Below, one piece after another: positions 7,842 through 16,915 of a stretch of DNA of 64,000 nt. Below the pieces are notes generated by a model. The model did not search any database. It saw only the letters and a list, made by a program, of their open reading frames with translations, and was not told where the DNA came from. Position 1 is the stretch's first letter; every line of letters starts with the position of its first letter. Source of the DNA: JAIPAN01 sp040403555 (lineage in GTDB: Bacteria; Bacteroidota; Bacteroidia; Sphingobacteriales; Sphingobacteriaceae); NCBI GenBank assembly GCA_040403555.1, contig JBBAKN010000003.1:62001-126000 (forward strand), given 5' to 3'. A program made the translations under genes and the position numbers.

Positions 7842-10028
7842 ATGGCAAATCTAAGATTTCAGGCATTAAATGCTGTTTTATCGAGAACAATTCCAGAAGT
7901 TAAGACTCCTTCGAGCAAAATTTCTGATTTTTTTGGAGTAAATGTGTTCGATAAAAATAAAATGAAAGAATTTTTATCGAAAGAGGCTTACCAAAGCATT
8001 ATTAATTCAATTGAATTAGGCACATCGGTAAACCGCGAAGTATCTGAACAGATTGCCGCTGCTATGAAAGCCTGGGCTATGATCAAAGGAGCCACGCACT
8101 ATACCCACTGGTTTCAACCCTTAACTGGTAGTACTGCCGAGAAACACGATTCGTTTTTTGAACCTACTTCTGATGGCTCTTCAATTGAGAAATTTTCGGG
8201 TGATGCCTTGGTACAACAAGAACCTGATGCATCTAGTTTCCCGAACGGCGGTATCCGAAATACCTTCGAAGCCCGTGGTTATACCGCTTGGGATCCTTCT
8301 TCTCCTGCCTTTATTATGGAAAGCAATACCGGCAAAACGCTGTGCATCCCAACCGTTTTTGTATCGTATACTGGCGAAGCCTTAGATTATAAAGCACCTT
8401 TATTAAAAGCCTTATCTGCTTTAGATAAAGCGGCAGTAGATGTGTGCCATTACTTCGATAAATCTGTAGAAAAAGTAAATGCCTCCTTAGGTATTGAACA
8501 AGAATATTTTTTGGTTGATTTAGCCTTATACAATGCTCGTCCAGATTTATTATTAACCGGCCGTACCTTATTTGGTCACATGTCGGCCAAAGGCCAACAA
8601 TTGGAAGATCACTATTTCGGCACCATTCCAGAAAGAGTATATGCTTACATGCTCGATTTTGAAACCGAAGCCTTAAAATTGGGCATTCCATTAAAAACTC
8701 GTCACAATGAGGTAGCGCCATCACAATTTGAGTGTGCGCCTATTTACGAGGAAATAAACTTAGCCATTGATCACAACCAATTATTAATGGATGTGATGGA
8801 AAAAGTAGCTAGACGTCACAATTTTAAAGTATTGTTGCACGAAAAACCCTACGCCGGCGTAAACGGATCGGGTAAGCATAATAACTGGAGTTTAATTACC
8901 AATACGGGTAAAAATCTATTAGCTCCGGGAAAAACACCTAAAAACAACTTGATGTTTTTGGCCTTTTTTGTAAATACGGTAAAAGCGGTACACGAACATG
9001 CCGATTTATTGCGTGCTTCTATAGCCTCGGTAAACAACGATCACCGTTTGGGTGCCAATGAGGCTCCTCCAGCGATCATTTCTATTTTCTTGGGTAGCCA
9101 ATTAAACGATGTGTTGGATGAAGTGGAAAGTGCTCGTATCAGCAAAAAAGTGAAAGAAGACAATTCGCTTTGGCTGGGTATTCCTAAAATTCCTCAAATT
9201 TTATTAGACAATACCGATCGTAACCGTACCTCTCCTTTTGCCTTTACCGGAAATAAATTTGAGTTCCGTGCGGTAGGTTCTTCTGCCAATTCATCGGCAC
9301 CTATGACCGTTCTAAATACCATTATGGCCGACCAATTGGTGAAATTTAAAACCGAGGTAGATAAATTGATTAAAAAAGGAGAAAAGAAAGATATCGCGAT
9401 TTTAACTGTGATTAAGAAATACATTAAGGAGTCGAAATCTATCCGTTTCGAAGGAAATGGCTATAGCGAAGAATGGGAAAAAGAAGCCTTAAGCAGGGGC
9501 CTATCAAACATTAAAACCACGCCAAAGGCTTTAGATGCCTATGTAAGTGAGAAAACGTTAAACTTATTTGAGAAATTGCATGTGTTTAACCACCGCGAAT
9601 CGGAAGCCCGCCACGAGATTTTATTAGAAAGCTTTTATAAAAAACTTCAAATTGAAGCTCGTGTTATTGGCGAATTGGTGAATAGTGTCATCATTCCTTC
9701 TGCGGTGGAGTACCAAAGCAAATTGGTGCAAAACGTGCAAGGTTTACAAGCCATAGGTTTAGATAAAGCAACCTACAAAGCGCAATTGGAATTAATTACC
9801 AAAATTGCCACACATGTAAACTTTATTAAAAGTAATGTGGATAGCATGGTAGCTGCACGTAAAAAAGCAAATGCTATCGACGACCTTCGTGACCGCTCTA
9901 TAGCCTATGACGAAACAGTAAAAACGTTTTTTGAACCGATTCGTTACCACGTAGATAAATTGGAGCAAGTGGTAGATGATGGCCAATGGCCGCTACCTAA
10001 ATTTAGAGAGTTGCTCTTTATTAAATAA
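7842..10028 (+). CDS. glnN: type III glutamine synthetase
   Basis: ATP-dependent synthesis of glutamine from glutamate and ammonia. 728 residues is typical of GSIII, far longer than GSI or GSII. Catalytic regions include SLGIEQEYFLVD (metal-binding glutamates), TRHNEVAPSQFECAP, and the ATP-loop VNGSGKHNNWSL. The N-terminal 100 residues carry the GSIII-specific domain with ATHYTHWFQPLTG. It is a single-gene unit with its own -7 box and a strong terminator. No PII gene is next to it. Confidence 0.96.
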   Translation: MANLRFQALNAVLSRTIPEVKTPSSKISDFFGVNVFDKNKMKEFLSKEAYQSIINSIELGTSVNREVSEQIAAAMKAWAMIKGATHYTHWFQPLTGSTAEKHDSFFEPTSDGSSIEKFSGDALVQQEPDASSFPNGGIRNTFEARGYTAWDPSSPAFIMESNTGKTLCIPTVFVSYTGEALDYKAPLLKALSALDKAAVDVCHYFDKSVEKVNASLGIEQEYFLVDLALYNARPDLLLTGRTLFGHMSAKGQQLEDHYFGTIPERVYAYMLDFETEALKLGIPLKTRHNEVAPSQFECAPIYEEINLAIDHNQLLMDVMEKVARRHNFKVLLHEKPYAGVNGSGKHNNWSLITNTGKNLLAPGKTPKNNLMFLAFFVNTVKAVHEHADLLRASIASVNNDHRLGANEAPPAIISIFLGSQLNDVLDEVESARISKKVKEDNSLWLGIPKIPQILLDNTDRNRTSPFAFTGNKFEFRAVGSSANSSAPMTVLNTIMADQLVKFKTEVDKLIKKGEKKDIAILTVIKKYIKESKSIRFEGNGYSEEWEKEALSRGLSNIKTTPKALDAYVSEKTLNLFEKLHVFNHRESEARHEILLESFYKKLQIEARVIGELVNSVIIPSAVEYQSKLVQNVQGLQAIGLDKATYKAQLELITKIATHVNFIKSNVDSMVAARKKANAIDDLRDRSIAYDETVKTFFEPIRYHVDKLEQVVDDGQWPLPKFRELLFIK

Positions 10029-10060
10029 AAAAAGCCCCCGAATTTTCGGGGGCTTTTTTG
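10027..10060. terminator. bidirectional terminator between glnN and lipoprotein gene
   Basis: Near-perfect palindrome: A-tract, GCCCCCGAA, TTCGGGGGC, T-tract. It serves glnN on the plus strand and the convergent lipoprotein gene on the minus strand. Confidence 0.9.
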
Positions 10061-10073
10061 TTTGAAATACCAG

Positions 10074-10559
10074 TTAATTGGAATATACATAAAATTTAGC
10101 CGACCCAAGTCCATCTGGACCTAAATAATATTCTCCTGCATCAATGTAATAAATAAGAGACTGAGCACCATCTGTAGTAGTAATTTCTCCTAGATCTAAA
10201 TCTACCATTTCGAGATTGCTAACCGTTATTTGAGTTTTAGATAAAATTATTTTACCTGTGCCATCGTAATTCACCATGTCAAAAATAAATAGATGACTTT
10301 TATCATTAAATACCGATTGACGTAAAATTAACTTACCTAAAGATCCTCCGGTAGTTGTATAAATTACAATCGCACCAGGCTTCAACTCATCGGCAATAGT
10401 TGTAGTAATCAAAATTTTGCCGGTGGTCATACTTGCTACTTTAGCCTGAATATCAGTATAACTTACTTTATCAAAAGCTGAAAGCACCACAGGCTTATCT
10501 TTTTTACAGGCTACAAGGCTAACTACTGCCAAGCCAAATATTAATAGCATCTTTTTCAT
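10074..10559 (-). CDS. small predicted lipoprotein, unknown function
   Basis: 161 residues. The N-terminus has two lysines, a hydrophobic core and the lipobox LVAC (cysteine at about 18) followed by KKDKP, so it is a predicted SPII-processed lipoprotein. The remainder is beta-rich, with repeated hydrophobic strands such as KILITTTIADEL and GAIVIYTTTGGSL. No family is recognised. It converges on glnN with a shared terminator and is divergent from purM across about 118 bp. Confidence 0.7.
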   Translation of the reverse strand: MKKMLLIFGLAVVSLVACKKDKPVVLSAFDKVSYTDIQAKVASMTTGKILITTTIADELKPGAIVIYTTTGGSLGKLILRQSVFNDKSHLFIFDMVNYDGTGKIILSKTQITVSNLEMVDLDLGEITTTDGAQSLIYYIDAGEYYLGPDGLGSAKFYVYSN

Positions 10560-10665
10560 AATTATTGCTTTTTGATTTATATAAACTAAAACTATGTTTG
10601 GTATGATTTATTGTATTTAAATCGATAATTTTTATTAGAGCTATTAAAATGGCTGGATAAAAAGC

Positions 10666-10673
10666 TAACTTAG
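10666..10673 (+). promoter_or_regulatory. -7-like element of purM, predicted leaderless
   Basis: TAACTTAG, a TAnnTTAG variant, separated from the purM ATG by CGGC only. The recR start has the nearly identical arrangement TAAATTAG-CGGT-ATG. Confidence 0.4.
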
Positions 10674-10677
10674 CGGC

Positions 10678-11856
10678 ATGTCTGACCGCAATTACCAACT
10701 CCGAGGCGTATCTGCCGGAAAAGAGGATGTACATGCTGCCATTGCCAATATTGACAAGGGCATCTTTCCACACGCATTTTGTAAAATTATTCCGGATATT
10801 TTAGGTGGCGATGCCGAATGGTGCAATATTATGCATGCTGATGGCGCCGGAACCAAATCGGCATTGGCTTATGTGTATTGGAAAGAAACGGGCGATTTAT
10901 CGGTTTGGAAAGGCATTGCGCAAGATGCCATTATTATGAATTTGGATGACCTACTTTGTGTAGGTGCGACAGATAATATCCTGCTTTCTTCTACTATTGG
11001 TCGGAATAAAAACCGCATTCCAAAAGAAGTTTTAGCCGAACTGATTAATGGCACCGAAGAAATTTTAGCTGAACTACGAGAATTGGGTATTGGCATTTAC
11101 TCCACCGGTGGCGAAACTGCCGATGTAGGCGATTTGGTTCGCACCATCATTGTAGATTCTACCGTTACTTGCCGCATGAAACGCTCGGAAGTAATTTCTA
11201 ACGACCGTATACAAGCCGGAGATGTAATTGTTGGGCTTTCCTCTTACGGTCAAGCTACTTACGAAACAGCATACAACGGCGGCATGGGTTCCAATGGCTT
11301 AACCAGTGCACGCCACGATGTGTTTCATAAATATGTGGCCGAAAAATATCCCGAAAGTTATGATCCTGCGGTGCCTTACGAATTGGTATTTGCCGGCAAT
11401 AAAAAACTAACGGACTTAATTGATATTGCTGGTGCAAAGCAGGTAACTGCCGGAAAGTTGGTACTCTCTCCTACCAGAACTTATGCACCTATTCTACAGG
11501 CTATTTTGGCAAAAAATAGAGCAGCCATAAACGGATTGGTACATTGCAGTGGTGGTGCACAAACCAAAGTATTGCACTTTATAAAAGACCTACACATAAT
11601 TAAGGATAATTTGTTTCCGATTCCACCATTATTTAAGCTGATTCAAGAGCAATCGGCCACGTCTTGGGAAGAAATGTATAAGGTATTTAACATGGGGCAC
11701 CGCATGGAAATCTACACCAACCCTGAATTTGCTCAAGAGTGTATCGCCATAAGCAAATCATTTGGAGTAGACGCTCAAATTATTGGCCGAGTAGAAGCAG
11801 CCGACCAAAAACAAGTCAGCATTCGTTCGGAAAAAGGAAACTTTATTTACCACTAA
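10678..11856 (+). CDS. purM: phosphoribosylformylglycinamidine cyclo-ligase-type protein (AIR synthase)
   Basis: ATP-dependent closure of the imidazole ring, FGAM to AIR, in purine synthesis. 392 residues, somewhat longer than the roughly 345-residue E. coli PurM but usual for Bacteroidota versions. The N-terminal SAGKEDVHAAI replaces the common GVDI motif, and HADGAGTKSALAY with GATDNILLSSTIGRN follows. The second half has the AIRS C-terminal domain (GLVHCSGGAQTKV). The stop overlaps the convergent phosphodiesterase stop by 4 nt. Confidence 0.88.
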   Translation: MSDRNYQLRGVSAGKEDVHAAIANIDKGIFPHAFCKIIPDILGGDAEWCNIMHADGAGTKSALAYVYWKETGDLSVWKGIAQDAIIMNLDDLLCVGATDNILLSSTIGRNKNRIPKEVLAELINGTEEILAELRELGIGIYSTGGETADVGDLVRTIIVDSTVTCRMKRSEVISNDRIQAGDVIVGLSSYGQATYETAYNGGMGSNGLTSARHDVFHKYVAEKYPESYDPAVPYELVFAGNKKLTDLIDIAGAKQVTAGKLVLSPTRTYAPILQAILAKNRAAINGLVHCSGGAQTKVLHFIKDLHIIKDNLFPIPPLFKLIQEQSATSWEEMYKVFNMGHRMEIYTNPEFAQECIAISKSFGVDAQIIGRVEAADQKQVSIRSEKGNFIYH

Positions 11857-12800
11857 AAAGAGATCATTTTTCCTTGTTGCGGAAAAACGAGTTTCAAACC
11901 AAGCGTATTTTCGGCAACTACTTCTTTCTTAATTTGCTCTTCTTTAGTACCCGATGGTTTACGGTGTGTAATCACTACCGACAAACCTTTTAAAGCCTCA
12001 ACACCCGTAAAAGAGGCTAAAACCTTCATTTCTTGCACAAACAATTTAGGGTTTAAATGTCCAAAAAGCTGATCATCGGCTTGAGAATTAGGAAAAGAAA
12101 CTTCTATGAAAATGGCTTTTAATTGTTTAGCCCTAATTAAGAGTGCTATTTCTTGCCAAAGGTTTTTTAAATCAGTCGATTTCTCGATACTATCTGCACC
12201 CGTATCGCCTAAATAGAGTACTGAACCTAATGTATTGCTCACTAAAAAAGCGGTACTCTTATACGGTTTAACATGACTCAACTCGAATGCTTTCACTCTA
12301 AGGTCAGTTCCTTCGGCGGCTATTTCAGCTTTAGGCACTAGTGGCACATACCGGTATTTATTCAGAATAGGCGCTTCGCCCTCACTCCCAAAATTAGCCC
12401 AAGCATTCCGAGTAAAATAATTCACTTTAAAAACATCAAGCACTTCGGGTAACGCATAAATGGGCTTTTTGCTATCCTCGGGTGAATTGAGGATTAAACC
12501 GGCTACATGATCTAAATGCCCGTGCGAAATAAAGTAGCCCTTTATATTTTCTTTTAAAAAAGCTGGTTCTGTTTTTTGGATACTGCCCTTTTTACGAGCC
12601 ACAGTTAAGCCAGAATAAACAGTGCCGGCATCTAAACAAATAAAATTGCTAGAGCCCGCAGAAGACACCAAATAGGCCGAGAGGTTGCTTTCATCTAGTC
12701 CACCTTTTACGCCCAAAGGCAAAACGGTAAATGCCGACTGTGCTGAAGCGGTTATTGAAGTACCAAGGAAGAAAAAAAATAGATAAAATTGCTTAAACAT
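11853..12800 (-). CDS. class II 3',5'-cyclic-nucleotide phosphodiesterase, exported
   Basis: Metallo-beta-lactamase-fold enzyme of the PDE class II (CpdP/Pde1) family, which hydrolyses cAMP or cGMP. 315 residues. The N-terminus is a signal peptide (FFFFLGTSITASAQS, cleavage near residue 20), so it acts in the periplasm or outside. The metal motif ISHGHLDHVAGL is the family signature, with FELSHVKPYKST, LYLGDTGADS and HLNPKLF further on. It is a monocistronic leftward gene between purM and the TonB receptors; the terminator at 12843 belongs to the receptor, not to it. Confidence 0.85.
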   Translation of the reverse strand: MFKQFYLFFFFLGTSITASAQSAFTVLPLGVKGGLDESNLSAYLVSSAGSSNFICLDAGTVYSGLTVARKKGSIQKTEPAFLKENIKGYFISHGHLDHVAGLILNSPEDSKKPIYALPEVLDVFKVNYFTRNAWANFGSEGEAPILNKYRYVPLVPKAEIAAEGTDLRVKAFELSHVKPYKSTAFLVSNTLGSVLYLGDTGADSIEKSTDLKNLWQEIALLIRAKQLKAIFIEVSFPNSQADDQLFGHLNPKLFVQEMKVLASFTGVEALKGLSVVITHRKPSGTKEEQIKKEVVAENTLGLKLVFPQQGKMISF

Positions 12801-12842
12801 AACGCTATATTATTTTTATGCAAGTTAGCCAGAATTAGGGAT

Positions 12843-12876
12843 AAAAAAAGCCCCTCGATATTCGAGGGGCTTTTTT
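12843..12876 (-). terminator. terminator of first TonB-dependent receptor gene
   Basis: Stem GCCCCTCGA/TCGAGGGGC with a 3-nt loop, flanked by A- and T-tracts, so palindromic. It lies 13 bp beyond the receptor stop on the minus strand. Confidence 0.9.
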
Positions 12877-12888
12877 AAGTTGATTTTA

Positions 12889-15800
12889 TTAATTAAATAA
12901 ATAACGGAAACCTAATTGTACTTGCCAACGTGAGGCTTGTGCAGTGTTTACAACAAAAGACTGACTTACAGGTACTAAATTTGTTTTATCAGCAAATGGG
13001 AATGAGAAGGTGGGTTCACCTAAATTCGGATCACCAGCCGCAGTAACCAAACCTTTATACGATAAAGGTTGACGAGCACCAGCACCTAATTGTTTTAATA
13101 AACCCCAATTTTTATTCAATAAATTGCCAACATTTAAAATATCAGCTGTAAAACGTAGGGTATTTTTTTGACCTTTTACGTTTACAAAGATATCTTGAGT
13201 GAAATTCAAGTTTACAGAAGTGAAGTAAGGTAAAATACCTGCACCACGTTTAACAACTTGTCCTCTGTTTTTAGATAAGTATGGATCTTGCTTAATAAAC
13301 GCATCTAACTGTGCCCAAATCTGAGCAGGAGTCCGTAAATCCCATGCTCCATCAGCTACTAAATTAATATCTGAAGCATCTTTAGGTATATACATTAAAT
13401 CGTTAGTTTGACCATCGTTATTCAAATCGCCCACATAAGTATGTGAATAATTACCTGCTGGAGCAGATTCGAAGGTTAAACCAAATGATGTAGCGTAATT
13501 TTTAGCATACTCTTTACGATAAGAAAGGTATGAAATTACACGGTTTGGAAGGTAAAAATTAGAAAAACCCAATTCATCGGCATTTGGATCAGCAGAAACT
13601 GAACGATCTCTCCAAATAGATTGCGCAATAGACCCACCATCATTTACAGACATAGATTTACCATTGGTGTAAGCCACACTTGCAGTTAAGCCATTGGCGA
13701 AGTTTTTCTGTAATTGAGCAGTGATGAAATAAGAATATCCTTTTTTGGTGTTCTTCATCAAAATTACATCACTTAAGTTTGGATTTTGAAGTGTTGCACC
13801 ACCGGCACCACTATAAATTTTAGTTGATGAATAACGTAATCGAGTATCTGAACCTGCCAATGCAGTACCTGTACTTGGTAAGTTAATGTTTTGGTGGTAT
13901 ACCCCATTTATATCTTTGGTATACGCACCTTCTATGGTAAGCACAACACCACCAGCTAATTTTTTATCGAACGCTAAATTGGTTCTGAAGATTTGTGGGT
14001 ATTTAAAATCTTTATCCGTAACCGCTACGTTGTAAGAAGTATTGGCTGCTGCCCCTACCGGACGATTGGCATCCACACCTGATTTAAATACAAAATAATT
14101 TGCTTTATCTGCAGCACTTGAAGATGCTCCAATATCCATAGAACCAAATTGAACACCATTGTTAGAAGCTTGGTTAGATACCCATACAAATGGAACCTGA
14201 CCGGTGAATACACCAGCACCACCTCTTATTTGTAAGGTTTGATCTCCTTTAGCATCCCAATTGAAGCCTAAACGAGGTGCCCATAAAATTTTCGACTCTG
14301 GTAATTTAGAAACATCAATTTGCAGATTATCTCTAAAGGTTAAGTTTGCTAGATTAGCATTTTTATCTAAAGTAACCGGGAATGAAGCCAAATCAGCTCT
14401 TAATGCATAAGTTAATTTTAAGTTTGGAGTAGCTTGGAACTTATCTTGCACATAAAAACTGAAAGTTTTGGCTTGTATTTTAGCAAAAGGGAAAGAACCA
14501 TCTGGCAAAGCAGAGTAACGCAATTGGTAACGCGAAGCTTTTGCAGTACCATTATTCGCTGAATCATAAAAATCAGCTAAAGTTGCGAAATTGTAATTTC
14601 CATAATAGGTTGGGGCAAATCCATTTTTAAATGAATTAATTTGGTTACTTGTACCTATCACAATTTCGTGTTTACCAGCATAAATAGTAAAATCGTTTGC
14701 AAACTGCCAAGTATCAGTATCTAACTGATTAAAGGCGGTAAACGGCTCATAGCCAAATGCAGTTAAAGTTTGACCCGAACCATTACCAATGTCAACTAAT
14801 GGGAATAAACCTTGAGCTTGTGAAGAACGTATATCTCTTAAGGCAGAATAGCCAAATGTTAATTTATTTGAGAATTTTGTTCCAATGCGTGAGTTTAACT
14901 CTACAACACCAATATTAAAGTTATTATTAATGGTATAACCAGACCCATTGAAAGGCATACCTGTAGCACTTGGCTGACGGCTACCATTACTAATAGCACC
15001 CGAGTTACTTGCAGGTAAATCTCTAGATGATTTTAAATAAAAGTATTTCGCACTAAGAGTATTATTCTTATTAATATTCCAATCTAACTTGGTAGTTAAC
15101 TTATCACTTTGTATTAAATAATTATAGCCTTCAAATACTCCAGGGTTATAACCATACTTCGTAATCAAGAAATCTTTTAAGGTGGTTAAATCGCTAGCTT
15201 GCGCTTGGGAAACGGTACCACCAGCTGCCTGCCCAGCTTGTAGAGCTGTAAAAGAAGTTGCTGGTTCATTTAAACGCTCTTGTTCGCCCGATACAAAGAA
15301 AAATAATTTATTTTTTACAATTGGACCACCTAAACTCAAACCTTGAGTATAATATTTAAAAACAGGTTTTGCTACCGGATAAACACCGGCATCTAAACCA
15401 ATAGTATTGGGATTTCTTAAAAAGTAATACGCTGATCCTTTAAAAGAATTTGTACCCGATTTAGTTACAGTATTGATTCCTGCACCAGTAAAAAATCCTT
15501 GACGAACATCAAAAGGGGCAATGTCTACCTGAATTTGCTCAATAGCATCTAATGAGATAGGCTGAGAGTTTGTTTGGCCACCTAAAGTTCCGGATAATCC
15601 AAAAGAGTTGTTAAATAACGCACCATCTACAGTTACGTTATTGTAGCTAGAACTTCTACCTCCAAAAGAGTTACCATTGGCTGAAGGCGTAAGTTTAGTA
15701 AAATCTTGCAAAGATCTACTAATAGTTGGTAAACGATCAATTTGACCTCTAGTGATGGTTTCTCTAGCCCCGGTTCTTGAATTGTTAAACAACTTATCCT

Positions 15801-16173
15801 CAGTACCAGAAATAACAACTTCGGCAAGCGAATTACTAGATTCTACAAGTTTTGCGTTAACATTAAGCTCTTGACCTAGAGTTAACGACATGTTTTGTAC
15901 CATAAAATCCTTAAATCCAACAAAAGAAATTTTAAGAATATACGGCCCGCCTATACGTAAATTGGGTAAGTTGTAACGACCATCATTACGTGAAACGGTT
16001 GAATACACGGTACCAGAAGGCGTGTGAGTAGCAATAATAGTTGCACCAGGTAAGGTTTGACCCTTATTATCTGCAACAGTTCCGTTAATAGCCGATGTAG
16101 TTACACCTTGGGCTTTCACAAGCACAGTGCATAACATGAGCAAGGCAAATGTTAATTGTAAGATTTTTTTCAT
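12889..16173 (-). CDS. Oar-like TonB-dependent receptor with carboxypeptidase-regulatory-like domain (copy 1)
   Basis: Outer-membrane receptor or adhesin-like barrel of 1094 residues. Signal peptide 1-21 (ends VKAQG). Residues about 25-110 form a CnaB/carboxypeptidase-regulatory-like domain (GTVADNKGQTLPGATI). A plug region follows with SRSLQDFTKLTPSANGNSFGGRS and VDGALFNNSFGL. The rest is a 22-strand-type beta-barrel ending in an aromatic-rich QLGFRYLFN. No SusD partner is present, which fits the Oar type rather than SusC. Paralogous to the receptor at 16916. The ligand is unknown. Confidence 0.9.
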   Translation of the reverse strand: MKKILQLTFALLMLCTVLVKAQGVTTSAINGTVADNKGQTLPGATIIATHTPSGTVYSTVSRNDGRYNLPNLRIGGPYILKISFVGFKDFMVQNMSLTLGQELNVNAKLVESSNSLAEVVISGTEDKLFNNSRTGARETITRGQIDRLPTISRSLQDFTKLTPSANGNSFGGRSSSYNNVTVDGALFNNSFGLSGTLGGQTNSQPISLDAIEQIQVDIAPFDVRQGFFTGAGINTVTKSGTNSFKGSAYYFLRNPNTIGLDAGVYPVAKPVFKYYTQGLSLGGPIVKNKLFFFVSGEQERLNEPATSFTALQAGQAAGGTVSQAQASDLTTLKDFLITKYGYNPGVFEGYNYLIQSDKLTTKLDWNINKNNTLSAKYFYLKSSRDLPASNSGAISNGSRQPSATGMPFNGSGYTINNNFNIGVVELNSRIGTKFSNKLTFGYSALRDIRSSQAQGLFPLVDIGNGSGQTLTAFGYEPFTAFNQLDTDTWQFANDFTIYAGKHEIVIGTSNQINSFKNGFAPTYYGNYNFATLADFYDSANNGTAKASRYQLRYSALPDGSFPFAKIQAKTFSFYVQDKFQATPNLKLTYALRADLASFPVTLDKNANLANLTFRDNLQIDVSKLPESKILWAPRLGFNWDAKGDQTLQIRGGAGVFTGQVPFVWVSNQASNNGVQFGSMDIGASSSAADKANYFVFKSGVDANRPVGAAANTSYNVAVTDKDFKYPQIFRTNLAFDKKLAGGVVLTIEGAYTKDINGVYHQNINLPSTGTALAGSDTRLRYSSTKIYSGAGGATLQNPNLSDVILMKNTKKGYSYFITAQLQKNFANGLTASVAYTNGKSMSVNDGGSIAQSIWRDRSVSADPNADELGFSNFYLPNRVISYLSYRKEYAKNYATSFGLTFESAPAGNYSHTYVGDLNNDGQTNDLMYIPKDASDINLVADGAWDLRTPAQIWAQLDAFIKQDPYLSKNRGQVVKRGAGILPYFTSVNLNFTQDIFVNVKGQKNTLRFTADILNVGNLLNKNWGLLKQLGAGARQPLSYKGLVTAAGDPNLGEPTFSFPFADKTNLVPVSQSFVVNTAQASRWQVQLGFRYLFN

Positions 16174-16300
16174 TTTGTTTTTAGTTTATAGTATTTATTG
16201 TACAAAAGAACAAACTCAATTAAACCTCAAGATTAAATCATAATTAAATTTACGTTAAGGTCCAAAAACGGAAAACATTTTGCGTTTAGTATATATATGA

Positions 16301-16329
16301 GGCTGTAAATACATAAAGTGTTTGCAGCC
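16301..16329. other. 11-bp hairpin in the receptor 5' leader region
   Basis: GGCTGTAAATA pairs with TGTTTGCAGCC (two G-U pairs in RNA) around a 7-nt loop. There is no U-tract on either strand. It lies between the stop of the small membrane protein and the start of receptor copy 1, so it could be a leader structure or a weak terminator. Confidence 0.35.
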
Positions 16330-16420
16330 AGATAGCTAAATAAATTAGTGCATTTATTTAACTAAAGGATAAGGTAAAACAGTTCACCTTTATAATTGAT
16401 ACAGGTTTTGCCTTACAAGA

Positions 16421-16807
16421 TTAGCAGTATAACCAATACATAGCCCAAGGTACATTCGGATAAACCTTATTTTTTTCATCGCTATCTACTTTTACATCTA
16501 TTACTTGCCCGGGCTGTATGGCAGCAATAGCTGTTATATCAATTTCCCAAGTAGCATTCGCAGTATATGGCTCTTCGTTTGAAAATTGTATTTCTAGAGA
16601 TAGTGCTACTTTCAATTTACCTCTAACATCTCTAAGTACCATGCTGTTAGCTATACTTAGTACTCGTGCTTGTGCATCTAGCGCATTCGAAAAACGTATT
16701 TCATACTTTTTTCTAGTTCTATTTTTATAATATAAAATACCTATTACAAGCATAATAGGTAAACCAAAACCAACTAGTAAAAAGACTAAGATTTGTGTGT
16801 TGCTCAT
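16421..16807 (-). CDS. small membrane-anchored protein, unknown function
   Basis: 128 residues. One N-terminal transmembrane helix (about 7-27, ILVFLLVGFGLPIMLVIGI) followed by basic KNRTRKK, giving a cytoplasmic C-terminal domain by the positive-inside rule. The soluble part (ARVLSIANSMV, ALSLEIQF, IQPGQVIDVKVD) resembles DUF3592-like beta-domains that carry a VKVD motif after PGQ, but the match is by eye only. It lies between two paralogous TonB receptors in the same direction and has the receptor-2 terminator just upstream. Confidence 0.65.
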   Translation of the reverse strand: MSNTQILVFLLVGFGLPIMLVIGILYYKNRTRKKYEIRFSNALDAQARVLSIANSMVLRDVRGKLKVALSLEIQFSNEEPYTANATWEIDITAIAAIQPGQVIDVKVDSDEKNKVYPNVPWAMYWLYC

Positions 16808-16863
16808 ACAAGCAGATTTTAAATAGTATATAAAGAATACGCCTGCTTGGACAAATTATTGCA

Positions 16864-16900
16864 TAAAAAAAGCCCCGCTAAATTTAGCGGGGCTTTTTTG
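16864..16900 (-). terminator. terminator of second TonB-dependent receptor gene
   Basis: Stem GCCCCGCTAAA/TTTAGCGGGGC with flanking A- and T-tracts. It begins about 16 bp past the receptor stop on the minus strand, isolating it from the small membrane-protein gene downstream. Confidence 0.9.
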
Positions 16901-16915
16901 AAAGTATAAGCTTGT

